Origin: Euphorbia lathyris
Lineage: Eukaryota > Streptophyta > Magnoliopsida > Malpighiales > Euphorbiaceae
DNA length: 64,000 nt
Assembly (NCBI RefSeq): GCF_963576675.1
Contig: NC_088916.1
Span: 57,491,001 to 57,555,000 of the forward strand
Reading direction: 5' to 3'
Every line of letters starts with the position of its first letter. The stretch's first letter is position 1. This document shows, piece by piece, positions 44,006 to 54,919 of this stretch. Both the position numbers and the translations under genes were made by a program. Below the pieces are notes generated by a model. That model had not been told where the DNA came from. It did no database searches and saw nothing but the letters and a program-made list of their open reading frames with translations.

Positions 44006-44232
44006 ATGTTAAAATGAGTAAAGTTTAGTGGTCATGGGTGTAATTTACGCTCATTATGCCATTTATCCCCTATATACTCATATCTTTTATCTATTGAGTT
44101 GTAACCCTAGTTGAATTTTTAGATTTTTTGCTCTTGAATTAATAGAGATATACAAGTCTTCTTATTTGTATTGAAGCACAACTTTTTTACAAAATCATTA
44201 AAAACCCGTCTCCATTGGAATCTGTTCTTCTG

Positions 44233-44765
44233 TAGGGATGACAACGGGTAGAGTATCCGCAGGTAGTGTCAATCTCAAACTCTTACCCGTACCCGTCCCA
44301 TTACCCTAACGGGTATATTTTTGCATCCCATACCCTTTCAATTTAATTCGCGGGTACCCACGGGTACCCTTATCCGTTAAGAATCAATAAATAAAATAAA
44401 AAAAATATTATAAATTTAAAAAAGTATAAATTTAATAAATTATTTATCTAGAAATTGAACAAATTGAACCTTAATCAATAAGAATAAGTAGCTTAGTGGT
44501 AGCACTCAATGGTTGAAAAATAAAAGATTGAGGTTTAAAATCTCAAATATTACATCTAAAAAATATATTTTTTTTAATATATAAAAGAGTTATGACGGGT
44601 AACGGGTACCGGGTATCCTGGGGGGTATTCTCATACCCATCTCATTACCCTGTACTTATTTTGATCTCATACCCTTCCCCTACCATTTTATATAGGGTAC
44701 GGATAGTCCTATTAGGATTGGATAGTACCGAGTATCTACGGATACACTACCCGTTGTCATCCCTA
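44233..44765. mobile_element. hAT MITE of a second family
   Basis: 533 bp, termini TAGGGATGACAACGGGTAG and CTACCCGTTGTCATCCCTA, an exact 19-bp inverted pair. Perfect 8-bp duplication TTCTTCTG at 44,225-44,232 and 44,766-44,773. Subterminal GGGTACC/ACCCGT repeats occur at both ends. It is inserted in the LTR-like sequence that continues from 44,048. Confidence 0.93.
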
Positions 44766-44906
44766 TTCTTCTGTATCTTGAGATTAACTCATTCATAGTA
44801 GGTTGCAGAACAAAAATTGTGATTTTAAAATCAAAACCCTCTAAGGGTCAAAGTGGTTACCTTAGGAGTGAGCATGGATAGGGAAATAGGAAAGAAACAT
44901 AAGCAA

Positions 44907-44925
44907 GCAGACAGACAGACAGACA
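44907..44925 (+). repeat. (ACAG)n microsatellite
   Basis: Four to five units of CAGA; unremarkable. Confidence 0.8.
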
Positions 44926-45069
44926 AAGTGAAGCGACTTCTATTTGGTGTACCTAGACCTGACTCCTAAGCCACTTTCAATGTCTTTTGTTTTGTTTTTT
45001 TTTTTTTTTTCGGGTCAGAATTTACTAGTAGTACTATTTATTTTCAACGGTCTATGGCTATTAAATTCT

Positions 45070-45590
45070 AGTACTATTCAATTATTTTTTATTTCCTAAA
45101 TTCTAATTTTATATTTTTGTGTTTAATTGCAAAAACATATTTTGTCAAAAAGAAAATCCAATTATAGTTTGACTAAAATTTCGATGAAAATTTTCAAAAA
45201 TATTATATAGGACACTTAAAGACTATAAACCAAAATTATCATAATAAAAAAATTAAAAATTCAATAGCAATGTGGATATAATAAATTTGGTGGCTGAATT
45301 TTAAATGAATTATAGTTAAGACTACGGTATTATTTTTATTTTGGCTAAACTTTTAATTAAGCACTTGAATTGATAGGATTTTAATGATTAAAAGTCTTAA
45401 TTATTTATTTTTTTAGATTGAGCTTCTAAATTTTACAGTGTTATGTTAGTTAAGTCGTTAGTGAATGGTTCAGTGCGTGTAAAAATTATAGATTAAAGGC
45501 TTAATAAAAAAAAGTTATAAATCAAGACTCAACTTATTGTGAAACGTTCTATTTTAAACTATGTTATTAATGCATATGAATGTGGTTGTT
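45070..45590. repeat. Dispersed repeat X, copy 2
   Basis: Collinear with 25,347-25,780. Here it lies next to the gypsy gag relic, whereas in the first block repeat Y lies between them. Confidence 0.6.
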
Positions 45591-47319
45591 TAGGAGCATT
45601 TCTCAGTTGGTGAAAGGTGAACTCGGTCAAGCGATTATAATGTCTTCCCTAATCTCTTAGGTTGTGTTTTTTATTCCCAATTCGTCTCCCATTGGTCCTC
45701 CGGTCATGGCATTGATCACTCATATGTGGGCTTTACTCATTGTCTAATGAATTTTATTATTCTTGAGAAATTGGTTAAAGAGGCCCTCTTCGACCATCTT
45801 GTCCATATAAATGGCTAGTTGTTTGCAGTCTTTCAAACCATGGCCTTCACTTTTTTGGAATTCATTATAGGTGGAATTGCTTCGGTGCCCAAAACACTTA
45901 GTTTTAGAGGCTAATCAATATGATATCATGTTCTTTCTACCCAATACAATACTTCATTCTCGCAGACATTTAAAGGAACAAATCAAGTGTGAGGCACTCC
46001 TTAATTCGTTTTTTTTATCTCCCTCAAGTCGATTGTGGTGTTTTGGAACATTTTTTAACGGGTTATCCATGATTAAAGGGTTAAGACGATGTTCATCCCA
46101 CCTTAAAGTCTCGGGCTCGTTGCATTAAGTTTATGAAGGATTAGGGTCATTGTGTGGTGAACACTTTAGATAAATATTTTCTTCTATAGTTGGATGTCAT
46201 TGGATCCATTAATACATCGAAATTGAGATGCCTAACCATAATATCTATTCTAGAATCGTTCCACCCAAATTTATAGTGTTTTTAATCGACCTTGGACCAG
46301 GTAGTTAAGATCTTGCATAGTTTTGTGGTCGGGTATAAAGGTCATGAAATGTTGGGTAAATTCAGATGATATTTGGTTAAAACCTTGGATTTAATTCGAT
46401 TGGTAGGTGTCCGTACTAGTAAGTTGTTGCTTCCTTCAATGTGGTAGGAAACCATTGACACATGACAACATCATTTGTGGTCGTGGTTTCCAGTGATTTT
46501 TGGAATTTCTTGACATGGACGGTGGGTTCTCCTAGTCCCTTGTAATCCTTTAGTGAGGGATATTTGAAGCCTCATCGCATGGGCTTGTCGAGGATATGGG
46601 GACATAGGGGAGAACTAGTATTTTTAGCCATTGTGATTCAGACATCAATACTCATGTCCATCATGGAATTTTTAAGCAGCTAATTTACCTCTTTACTCAT
46701 GAGGTTGAGCATGTCTTCTTTGTCAAAAAAGCTTGCGTAGACATTTTGCTACATTGGGTGGTCGATCATCGAGGCGTAGGTCGGGGTTCACCTTATCTAA
46801 TGACTCCTTCCAACTGCTTTCTTCGAAAGGGGTCAAAGATGATATGGACTGGTCATGCCAATATTTTCATAGGTCTCCTTCTTGGCCTCTAGACTGTATC
46901 TTGTGATCTAAAAGCCTTGATGTGCGAGGTGCATCCTTATTCTAGCAGCGTTGAGGGAAACTGCATAGGGTGTGATGTATGGTAGAACATTCTACAAATT
47001 TTTCCTAAGGATGGAACTGTAGAATTGCCTTTTAGGCTATTTAAAGTTGTGTTTGCATACACGCCATCAACGACATGCTCACCTTTCAACGCATTCGTGG
47101 CCTTCTGGATTGTTTCCACACTGTATATAAGTTGTTTAGTTATTCTGTTGAGAAATTATCATCATTATGGTCCTAAGGAACCTAAACATTAATCTAAATG
47201 TAAATCTCATTCTAGTTTGATGGTCCGAAGAGTCAAAGGTCGTCCATTGCCATCGACTAGGGTGATTGGGGTACCCCAAAGTGGGTGGCGAGCCAATCGG
47301 GACTGATAGTGTGAGTCAT
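45591..47319 (-). pseudogene. Ty3/gypsy gag relic, copy 3
   Basis: Best preserved of the three gag copies near its 3' end. The minus strand around 45,895-45,780 reads SEGHGLKDCKQLAIYMDKMV, the GHxxxDCxxL...I motif of gypsy gag. The start is an ATG at about 47,319, reading MTHTISPDWLATHFG. Collinear with 26,361-28,119. Stops are present throughout. Confidence 0.78.
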
Positions 47320-47695
47320 GACTATTTCGTTTATCTACAATCACCGCACCAATTTGATATGGAAAAATTGATAAGGGAATGTATTATCGTACAATGTCTC
47401 GATTTTCTGCAATGGAGGTAAACAACAGTTAAGTGGAGGACATGTGACTTTTTACTCTGATGTCTAAATTGATGTTCTGGGATTTTAGCCAAAATGATTT
47501 TAGAAGAATTAATGGGGAGAATGTGAAGAGAAATTAATGTATATCTTAATATGTGGATGCTCTTATATTTATAGAGATTAAAGTCATTATTAACGAGTGA
47601 CTCGTGTGATAGTGGCTTGCTTGGGATTAAGGAGATAAGGGGAAACAATGATTGATCTAGGCATTTATGGTGTGTGAGAGCTATAAAATTAACGT
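47320..47695 (-). mobile_element. Ty3/gypsy leader and LTR end upstream of gag copy 3
   Basis: AATTGGTGCGGTGATTGTAG on the minus strand (about 47,335-47,355) stands where the primer-binding site should be. A TATA box (CTATAAATATAAGAGC) lies near 47,560-47,577. Homologous to 28,120-28,400. Confidence 0.55.
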
Positions 47696-48829
47696 AATTT
47701 ATACTTAAGTGCTCAGTGAGAGAGCGAGAATATGTATCATATAATTGATCCAGGTGTCTACGTTATTAGTTGTCTGATATCATATACCTTTCTTATATTA
47801 AGGAACGTCATTTGAAATAAGGAGACATATTTTAATAAGGAAAATATGGTCCGTTTGGATAAACCCTTACTCAATTACTTTACATATTAGTTTTTTTTCC
47901 AATTGTGTCCCTATAGTTTTCAGTTTTTTTATCTTACATATTGAAATTAGTTTCAATGGTACCTTTTACTTTTGCCTTAAAATCTATGTTAACTTTAATA
48001 TTGATATCTAAATTTAACTTTTGGCTCTTAAACTTCGATTTTGTGAGATATAACTTGATCCTTTTTTTTCAGATTTAGCTGTTAATGAATATATAAATTT
48101 ATTTATAATGGATCGAGATTAGTATTATTGAACTCGATCTACAGTAGAATTTTTCTAATTATTGATAGCTATATTGAGAGAGCTAGGTAAATGGAGAAAT
48201 GAATAAAAGAAAAATTAAATTGATTTCTTGGTCTATCTATGGTAGCTTTTGGCATCCAATATTAATACATTGATTAGGAAGGATTAGGTAAAGAATGATG
48301 TCTGATTAATATAGTTACACTTTACAATTAATTTACATTTTCTTTTGAAGAATTAATTTACATTATTAAAATAATTGTTTTTCTTTTTGAAGTTACAGTC
48401 TAGTAAGTCATTACACATTGGGTCCCAATAAATGAAAAAGGTGATAATAATGCATCTCTAGGGTTTATTTGCATATAAATTAGCCCTCAATCCAATTGCT
48501 TTTTAGAAATCCAACAACATATAAATTAATAGATTAATGTCATGTCATAATCATAATCATAATCATGTTTATTCAAAGCATACCCACATCCCACTTGATT
48601 CTTGTCATAATCATGTTCGATTAAAATGTAGACAGATTTATTCAACTTATTCTCTCTCTTAAAATATACTTTTATAATATATTCTATAATTAGTTAGAAG
48701 AGTAGAAATTCAATAGGATGGAAATTAAAAAAATATCAATCAATAATGACCAATTTAGGTATTTTTCTAACAAATTTACAATAATAGGGTAGAAGTTAAA
48801 AAAAAAAAATCTAAATTTGGAGTAATTTT
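47696..48829. other. AT-rich intergenic sequence
   Basis: A short CATAATCATAAT repeat near 48,545-48,565. No gene or element ends were recognised. Confidence 0.5.
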
Positions 48830-49575
48830 TTCACCCCGGCTGTCCACGTGTATCCCTGTAAGGTTTTAATGAAGGGAATGGCAACTTCTATTACGTATAT
48901 GATCCGGATCTTGATTGGACCCTTAATCACAACCTTCACTCCAGCGCCTTCAAGTGAGGAAGCACCATCCTTATAAATTTCCATCTTCCAACCTCTTTAC
49001 GCACCTCCGATTCTCTACTTATAAATTCGTTAACAAAATATGCTAATACTTAACTTGTCAATAAAGCTTGACTTTCGTACCAGATATCAAACTCATCAAG
49101 TCTGACGATCCAGTCTACCAACCTTCCCGAAGTCTCTAACTTTTGCAAGATTTTGTGTAGAGGCATGTTTGTGCGAACTATTATTGTATGTGATTGGAAG
49201 TACGATCACAATTTGATATAAGTTGATACAATTACTAGTGTCATCTTTTTCAATTATTGAATACCTCAGCTCCGTATCTTTCAATACTTTGCTGGTGTAA
49301 TATAGTGGGAACTATTGGCCCAGATCCTCCCTCACTACCACCATACACACGACCTCATCTATGATTGATAGATATAGATACACTTCATCTTTCACTAGCC
49401 TACTTATTAATAGAGACGTAGAGAAATTTTTTTGATATCCTCAAATTCCACTTGACTTTCCTTAGTCCATTTAATCGGGTTGTCCTTCTTAACATCCTAT
49501 AAAAGGGCAAGAATCTCCTTGTTGAACATGCAACAAATCTTCTTAAGGTCGTGATCCTCTCATTTAACTTTGTTA

Positions 49576-50090
49576 ACAATGAAATTAACTTCTTACCGGA
49601 ACTCTTCCCTTTGGGTTCGGCAGGGGACACTTTGATGCCAAAGTCAGTAATAATTCCAAGAATAATCTCAAAAGATAGATGTATTTATACTAGATTTTGT
49701 AACTATCTTTGTACTATACGAACAGTCTAGGATTTAGTGCTCTTTAATGTATTTATTGCTCATTTTTTCAGATTTGTCCGTTAGTGTCATTTATGAACCA
49801 TTTAATGGCACTGATTGCAGTGGTTCCTGAAAAATGATTCAGTGGTAATGATGGCATATCAACCTTGAATGGCGTATCTATCCCTTCTTAGTGAGTCTAG
49901 CCTTCACATGGCGTATCTGGTCCAAGTGGCGTATCCAGGCTCATCTAGCGTATGCCTTATCTTCGTATTAGTAGTTTTCACCACGTGGTCGTGCTTTGTA
50001 TAAACAAGTCCCTTTATTTGTGGGTTATTACTGTTTTACCCCAGAGATAACATACAAATGTTATTAAACTTTTTTTACTTGGTTTAGATT
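49576..50090 (-). mobile_element. LTR fragment inside the gypsy RT-RNase H connector
   Basis: It splits the connector between ENPEKIKAV-like text (50,095) and NERITTLRRF (49,560). Minus-strand TATA box GTATAAATAC (about 49,683-49,692). It ends in a CCGAACCCAAAGGG segment like the R/U5 of the LTR at 40,386. A TAACA repeat near both joints is a weak candidate duplication. Confidence 0.55.
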
Positions 50091-51470
50091 CTGAGGGGAT
50101 TTTATGTCCAAGACTGCTTTTATCTTCTCAGGATTGGCTTCTATTCCTTTTTATCTAACCATGTACCCTAGGAACTTTCCTGAGATGATGTCGAATGTGA
50201 ATTCTTCTAGGTTTAGCACAAGGCTATATTCCTTCATTACTCTAAATACTTCACTTACATCCACCAAATGTCCAGCAACACACTTTCTTTTGATAACCAT
50301 ATCATCCACATATGCCTCTTAATTCATTTTGATCTGGTTAGTAAAGTTTTTGTTAACTAATATCGTGTGTGTTACCCCCACATTTTTAGACCAAACGACT
50401 TGACCTTGTAGCAATATATAGCCTGATGTGTGACAAAGTTCGTCTTCTCCTCACAACTCGCCCAAGCATCCGTCCATGAATGCACCTCGTGCCCAACTGT
50501 TGAAGCCATCATTTGGTCGATATTTGACATCGGGTATCTATCCTTGGGGTATGCCATATTCAAATCCGTGAAATCCACACACATCTGATACGAGTAATTC
50601 GATTTCTTTACCACTACCACATTCGTCAACCATTCTGCATATTCTACCTCCCTTATAAAATCGGAATCCAACAGCTTATTCACCTCTTACTCTATGGCCT
50701 TATGACTTTTCGGTGCATGATTTCGCTTCTTTTGGAACACTAATTTGGCTGATGATTCAATGTTCCACTTATGTGTTATGCCATCTGGACTAATCCCCCT
50801 CATTTCTTCTTTTTTTCTCACACAAATATTTCATTCTCCTTAATTAAGAGCTTCTTAAGCTCATCTTTCACCAGGGTTGCACGTTTTTTGCGATCTGCAA
50901 TTCTTTGTCAGATTATATAACCAACATCTCCACTTCTTGCATGGTTTCAATGTTAACCTTATCCTCCTTGTCCATTTCTCTTACCTTTTAGCAACGATGT
51001 TAAGTATGTCTTGTAGGATTTTTTCTGATTGCGACTAATGACAATTGTCCTTTTATTCATAAGAATCTGCAACGTTAGATCTTTAATCAAAATAATTGCT
51101 TCCGACTATGATATGAATGTTCTTCTCATTATGATATTGTATGCCAAAAATTTTGTCCATTATGGTGAATTCACAATCACTCTTCCAGACCTCATCTCCA
51201 TCCCAAACCTCACATTTCAACGTCATCTGACCTTTTACAAGAGTGAATGGCATGTGAGGTCCATTAATAGGATGTTCACAATTTCCACTGTGACCAGATC
51301 TATTTGTAGTCTATTAAAAGTGATGCGAGTAATCATGTTCATAGAACTTCCAGTATCCATTAGGATTCGATTAACATGGTATCCCTCTTTTAATGCGTTA
51401 AGGACTAAGGCATCTGCATGGGGATTGGATATGGGATTAGCCAAAGAAAATGAGTAATTCAAGATATTAT

Positions 51471-53045
51471 TGATAGGGTATCCGGTAGAGCGGTAAAATA
51501 TAATGATAAGTGAGTGCTAGGGTTATGGATGTAATCTTTCTAAGTGCTCTAACTCTACTAGATGCTACTACGTAGGGGCAAGTGTACCCCGTCGTATCAA
51601 GTAATAATCCGGTTAAGACCGGGTATCGAATCCACGAGATTTATAACTACAAGTATTAAACTACTCGGTTTTACACGTTATCTAAGCGGTGAATACTTTA
51701 GTTGGTTGGGTGACAACTATAAACTACTCCTAAACTACGGGTGAGACAATTCTCATGTATTTCAAGTCCTCTTAGAGTGATACGGGTAATGATAAGTTAT
51801 GACCTATGATAAACGACACGAAATATACACGATTAATAGTTTACTCTTGCAAAGATTACTATTTATAGACCGAACAACTCCGTGAGGTTCTAGAGTCGTG
51901 ATTTCCCCTTAAGGCGACTCTAATTCTTAGGATCAGAAACTAGGGCCCGTAAGTTCCGTGGCTCGTCACTTCCTACGGTTTCCGGTTTGTCAACTCCGGT
52001 GAGGCAACACCTATGTGATTCCTAATAGATTTCGGAGCTCGTAAACATCCTACACAATAATCAATTATAAGTATCAAAGCAAGCAATAAACATTAACACG
52101 TATAGTGAAAACGGAATCGTAAATCATGTATTATAAATATGGAATACGAAAATACGGGATACAACCAAGCCTAGTACATAGAAAGAGTACAAGCTAATTA
52201 ACAAGTAGAAATGGAAGAAGAATCGGCCCTTAAGACTAGCTAACCGGACTCAAAGTCGTCTCTTAGGACTTGGAGGTGGAACTCTCGAGCTTGGTGAATG
52301 CGGATGGAGCGGAACTTCGACAGAGTAACGGGAGGATTATCAAGCTCTCAAGGTGTGAGGAACTCTAATACATGGAAAATTGAATACTGAAATGAGTGTT
52401 AATCACTCTTACTTATACATCAAGCTCGGGGGTAAAATTGTAAATACACAAGTTGCATTATTTCTGCAGTTTTCCCAGGACACGCCCCGCGTGTTTGCCC
52501 ATTCCATTGACAATTTCCTGCATAAGGATCGATTCAGGCCTGATGTCATGAACACGCCCCGTGTGTTTGCCCACTCCGTTGATAATTGACTGTGTGTGGA
52601 TCAGATTCAGACTGTTTTTCATAACCACACCCCGCGTAGGTTGGAGTATGCCCCGCGTGGTTGAGCCTCTGGAGTTCAATCGCTTGAGTCATGTCTTTGG
52701 CGCCCTGCGTGGCTTGGAATACGCCTCGCGTACCTGAGCTTCTGAAACTTAGATTTGAAGAATTGCTCTTGTACGCCCCGCGCATAAGTGGAGACGCCCC
52801 GCATGTGTCGGTGGGTTTTACTTCTTTGCTTGTACCTGCGAAATACAATTCTTGACAGCCGAGTTAGCTTGACGCTTATTTTTCCGGAATTAACTAAAAA
52901 CAAAGAAAATTAATCAAAAGCATAAAATTTATTTTTATTTTGTTATTTTATTAAAAACACATTATTTTTGTAATTAAACTCACTTATTTAGCCCACAATT
53001 AAACCGTAATTCACGCTAAAAGATAGGGACAAAATGCCCCTATCA
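51471..53045 (-). mobile_element. Solo LTR (1,575 bp) inserted in gypsy gag-pol
   Basis: Ends TGATAGGG and CCCTATCA (exact 8-bp inverted termini, TG...CA). Perfect 5-bp duplication ATTAT at 51,466-51,470 and 53,046-53,050. There are no internal domains, so it is a solo LTR left by recombination. A minus-strand TATA box CTATAAATAG at about 51,852-51,861 suggests minus orientation. Eight copies of an ACGCCCCGCGTG-like motif lie at 52,480-52,810, in the inferred U3. Confidence 0.88.
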
Positions 53046-53528
53046 ATTATACCTTTTGGACCGAGAAGAGCCAGATCTCAAATAGGGTCCTCCTGTTGGG
53101 AGGTTCAAAATCTCACCCCTAACTATCATATTTACCACCTTTTTCTCAAGGCGATTTACCATATCTCTACTCGAAATAGGGTTCGTTGTGTATGAACTTT
53201 TTCCTACACCCCCTAAAGGTATCAAAGGATAGTAATTCTAATGTGTCACTATCTTGGATCTACATTTTGGCTATCAGGCTGGTAGACACGTGAGGGATTT
53301 TCGTTGGCTATCCCAGTTTGGAAGTGATCTTGGCAGCACCATATATAAGATATTTGCGTCTTCTACCTTTTCTCCCAATTGAACGTTATGAAGGACTATA
53401 TCGATGGATTTTGAGGATGGAGGAACATCAGAGTCGCCACTGTTTGTAATGCCTGCAATAAGCACCTCTTTCCTCTCTTTCTTGAAACTGCCATCAATGA
53501 CCATCATTGCTATAGTTGATGAAGTCAT

Positions 53529-54600
53529 GAGAAAATCTCGGACACACTCACTGCACCAATGCTAATCCATTTGTTGTTTTATTTATGGATCACCAAAGTG
53601 CCTCGTTGGTTTGAATGCTTTCCTACATACTATTTGGTGCCTTTCTTGTGCGGATTGGATCGAATTGCGAGCGCACCAGTAGCTTTATCTAAAAGTACAA
53701 AAAGAACTGTAAATTGGATCTAACTTCTAATCAAACGAAAGCGTAAAAGGCTTAAAGGACATAAAAAAAAGCCTAAAGTTCATAGCGGAATCTAGAAGAC
53801 TGATTATAACTACACTGAGACGTTGCTTAAAAGAGAGAATTCAAAGGTAAAAAGTTGCTTGCATTGCATTGAATGAGATTGTCGGCATAACTGGAAGACT
53901 AGAGCTAGAACTTACAAGTTGAAAGTTAGATCAAAATGAGTAAACTAAGGTTGTAGAATAGCTAGAGTCTGTAATGCGAGAATTGTTTGAATTCCATTAG
54001 GATTGAGTTTGATTTGATTTCATTTTGTTGAATTGGTTTTTGTTGGATCCCTTTCCTTGTTTTTTCCTCTTCTTTAAATATTGCAGTTGTTGGCGATAGT
54101 AACCGCCACACCCACATCCTTATTCCCACTAACCCACGTTTCTTAGTTAGTTCCTTCATGCAACGGGTTCTGCTTCTTCATCAACTACCCACGTTCCCAC
54201 TTGCCATGTTTCTTGTATTCAGGCTCCTCTAACCCTAGTTCGTGGGGGTGTGTTTACTGCTTTCCCTTACACTCTATCTTTTATGTCGTTTTGATCAGCC
54301 TGCTCTACTTCCTGTGACTAGTTCTTGTTGAGCTATATTCTCCGGCTTCTGCTCGGCATTTTTCCTACGTTGCTCCCTTTCAATTAGTTCCCACGTACTT
54401 GTAGGGGAAACACATACTAAGGGAGGTGTTGGCTGCCCAACATAGACACTCTAATGCAAAGTCTTTATCAGTCTTAAGAATAGTGCAAGCGATGGAGACT
54501 AAGGTTTTGAGCATACTTGGAGCATTCTTGTAATCCTCGATTTATAATCTCCTCATAGTTCTAATTAGGGTTTCGTGGTATTATTTTCCTATTGAAGGAC
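53529..54600 (-). mobile_element. Probable leader/LTR of the minus-strand gypsy relic
   Basis: ATTGGTGCAGTGAGTGTG on the minus strand at about 53,545-53,565 sits where the primer-binding site belongs, just before the gag ATG. A TATA-like AATATTTAAAG lies near 54,075. Further upstream nothing is certain and the LTR ends were not found. Confidence 0.4.
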
Positions 54601-54625
54601 TGACATCTCACTAGGAAGCTTCCAC

Positions 54626-54919
54626 GTGTACTACCTCTTTTGGGATTTTTTCATGATGGATTCCCTAGACAGATACATCATTACTATCATCTATTACCTT
54701 CCATTTGAATCATCATCAGCAGTCGTGGGGCATCCAGATAGGCCTATATCTGTTGATGTTCAGAACCCTGACTTAACACATAATCGTAAAGCATTCAACA
54801 ATCTTTATCGGCTTTTACGGAGCGTCCGACCTAGACTTCCCGTGAAGTCTATAAGAAAGCATGTAAAGAAAGCTTTCACATGTTATCATACAATAATTCG
54901 TCTTCATCTTTCTTTCTAA
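54626..54919 (+). CDS. Unrecognised open frame of 97 codons
   Basis: Starts MYYLFWDFFMMDSLDRYIIT and has a long basic central part (RLLRSVRPRLPVKSIRKHVKK) with ordinary-looking composition, unlike the AT-driven frames nearby. No domain was recognised. There is no clear splice site, TATA box or homologue elsewhere in the window. It may be an exon of a decayed gene, a retrotransposon fragment or chance. Not claimed as a functional gene. Confidence 0.2.
   Translation: MYYLFWDFFMMDSLDRYIITIIYYLPFESSSAVVGHPDRPISVDVQNPDLTHNRKAFNNLYRLLRSVRPRLPVKSIRKHVKKAFTCYHTIIRLHLSF

Larger units (their letters stand above)
41343..44048. mobile_element. Large Mutator-like element with long terminal repeats, itself invaded
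   Basis: Inverted ends of about 120 bp: the left starts TTAAATTACACCCAAGGCC; the right read on the minus strand starts TAAATTACACCCATGACC. Both continue through GAACTTTACACTTTTTAATAC and GTCACTCAAC. The flanks GTCATTGTC and CTCATTATG agree at six of nine positions, a worn target duplication at best. It holds an LTR-like insertion and, in its right terminal repeat, a second MULE. No transposase. Confidence 0.7.
48830..53528 (-). pseudogene. Ty3/gypsy gag-protease-RT-RNase H relic, twice interrupted
   Basis: Read downward on the minus strand. Remnant gag starts at ATG 53,528. The gag-protease linker is at about 53,110 (ILNLPTGG). Protease is at 51,462-51,235, with the active-site DTGSS in RILMDTGSSMNMI. 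Reverse transcriptase is at 50,683-50,100, with FIREVEYAEWLTNVVVVKK, MCVDFTDLN and the catalytic AYVDDMVI near 50,300. The RT-RNase H connector is at 49,560-49,440, and the RNase H region at 49,370-49,060 with ELRYSIIEK and WIVRLDEFDI. A second RNase H start (YKDGASSLEGAG) lies near 48,980. This is the plant gypsy order. Integrase is lost at about 48,830. Stops, shifts and two insertions (49,576-50,090; 51,471-53,045) make it inactive. Confidence 0.88.

Noticed and set aside
52380..52903. Several overlapping frames in the solo LTR.
   Set aside because: They are produced by the ACGCCCCGCGTG array and lie within a defined LTR with target duplication.
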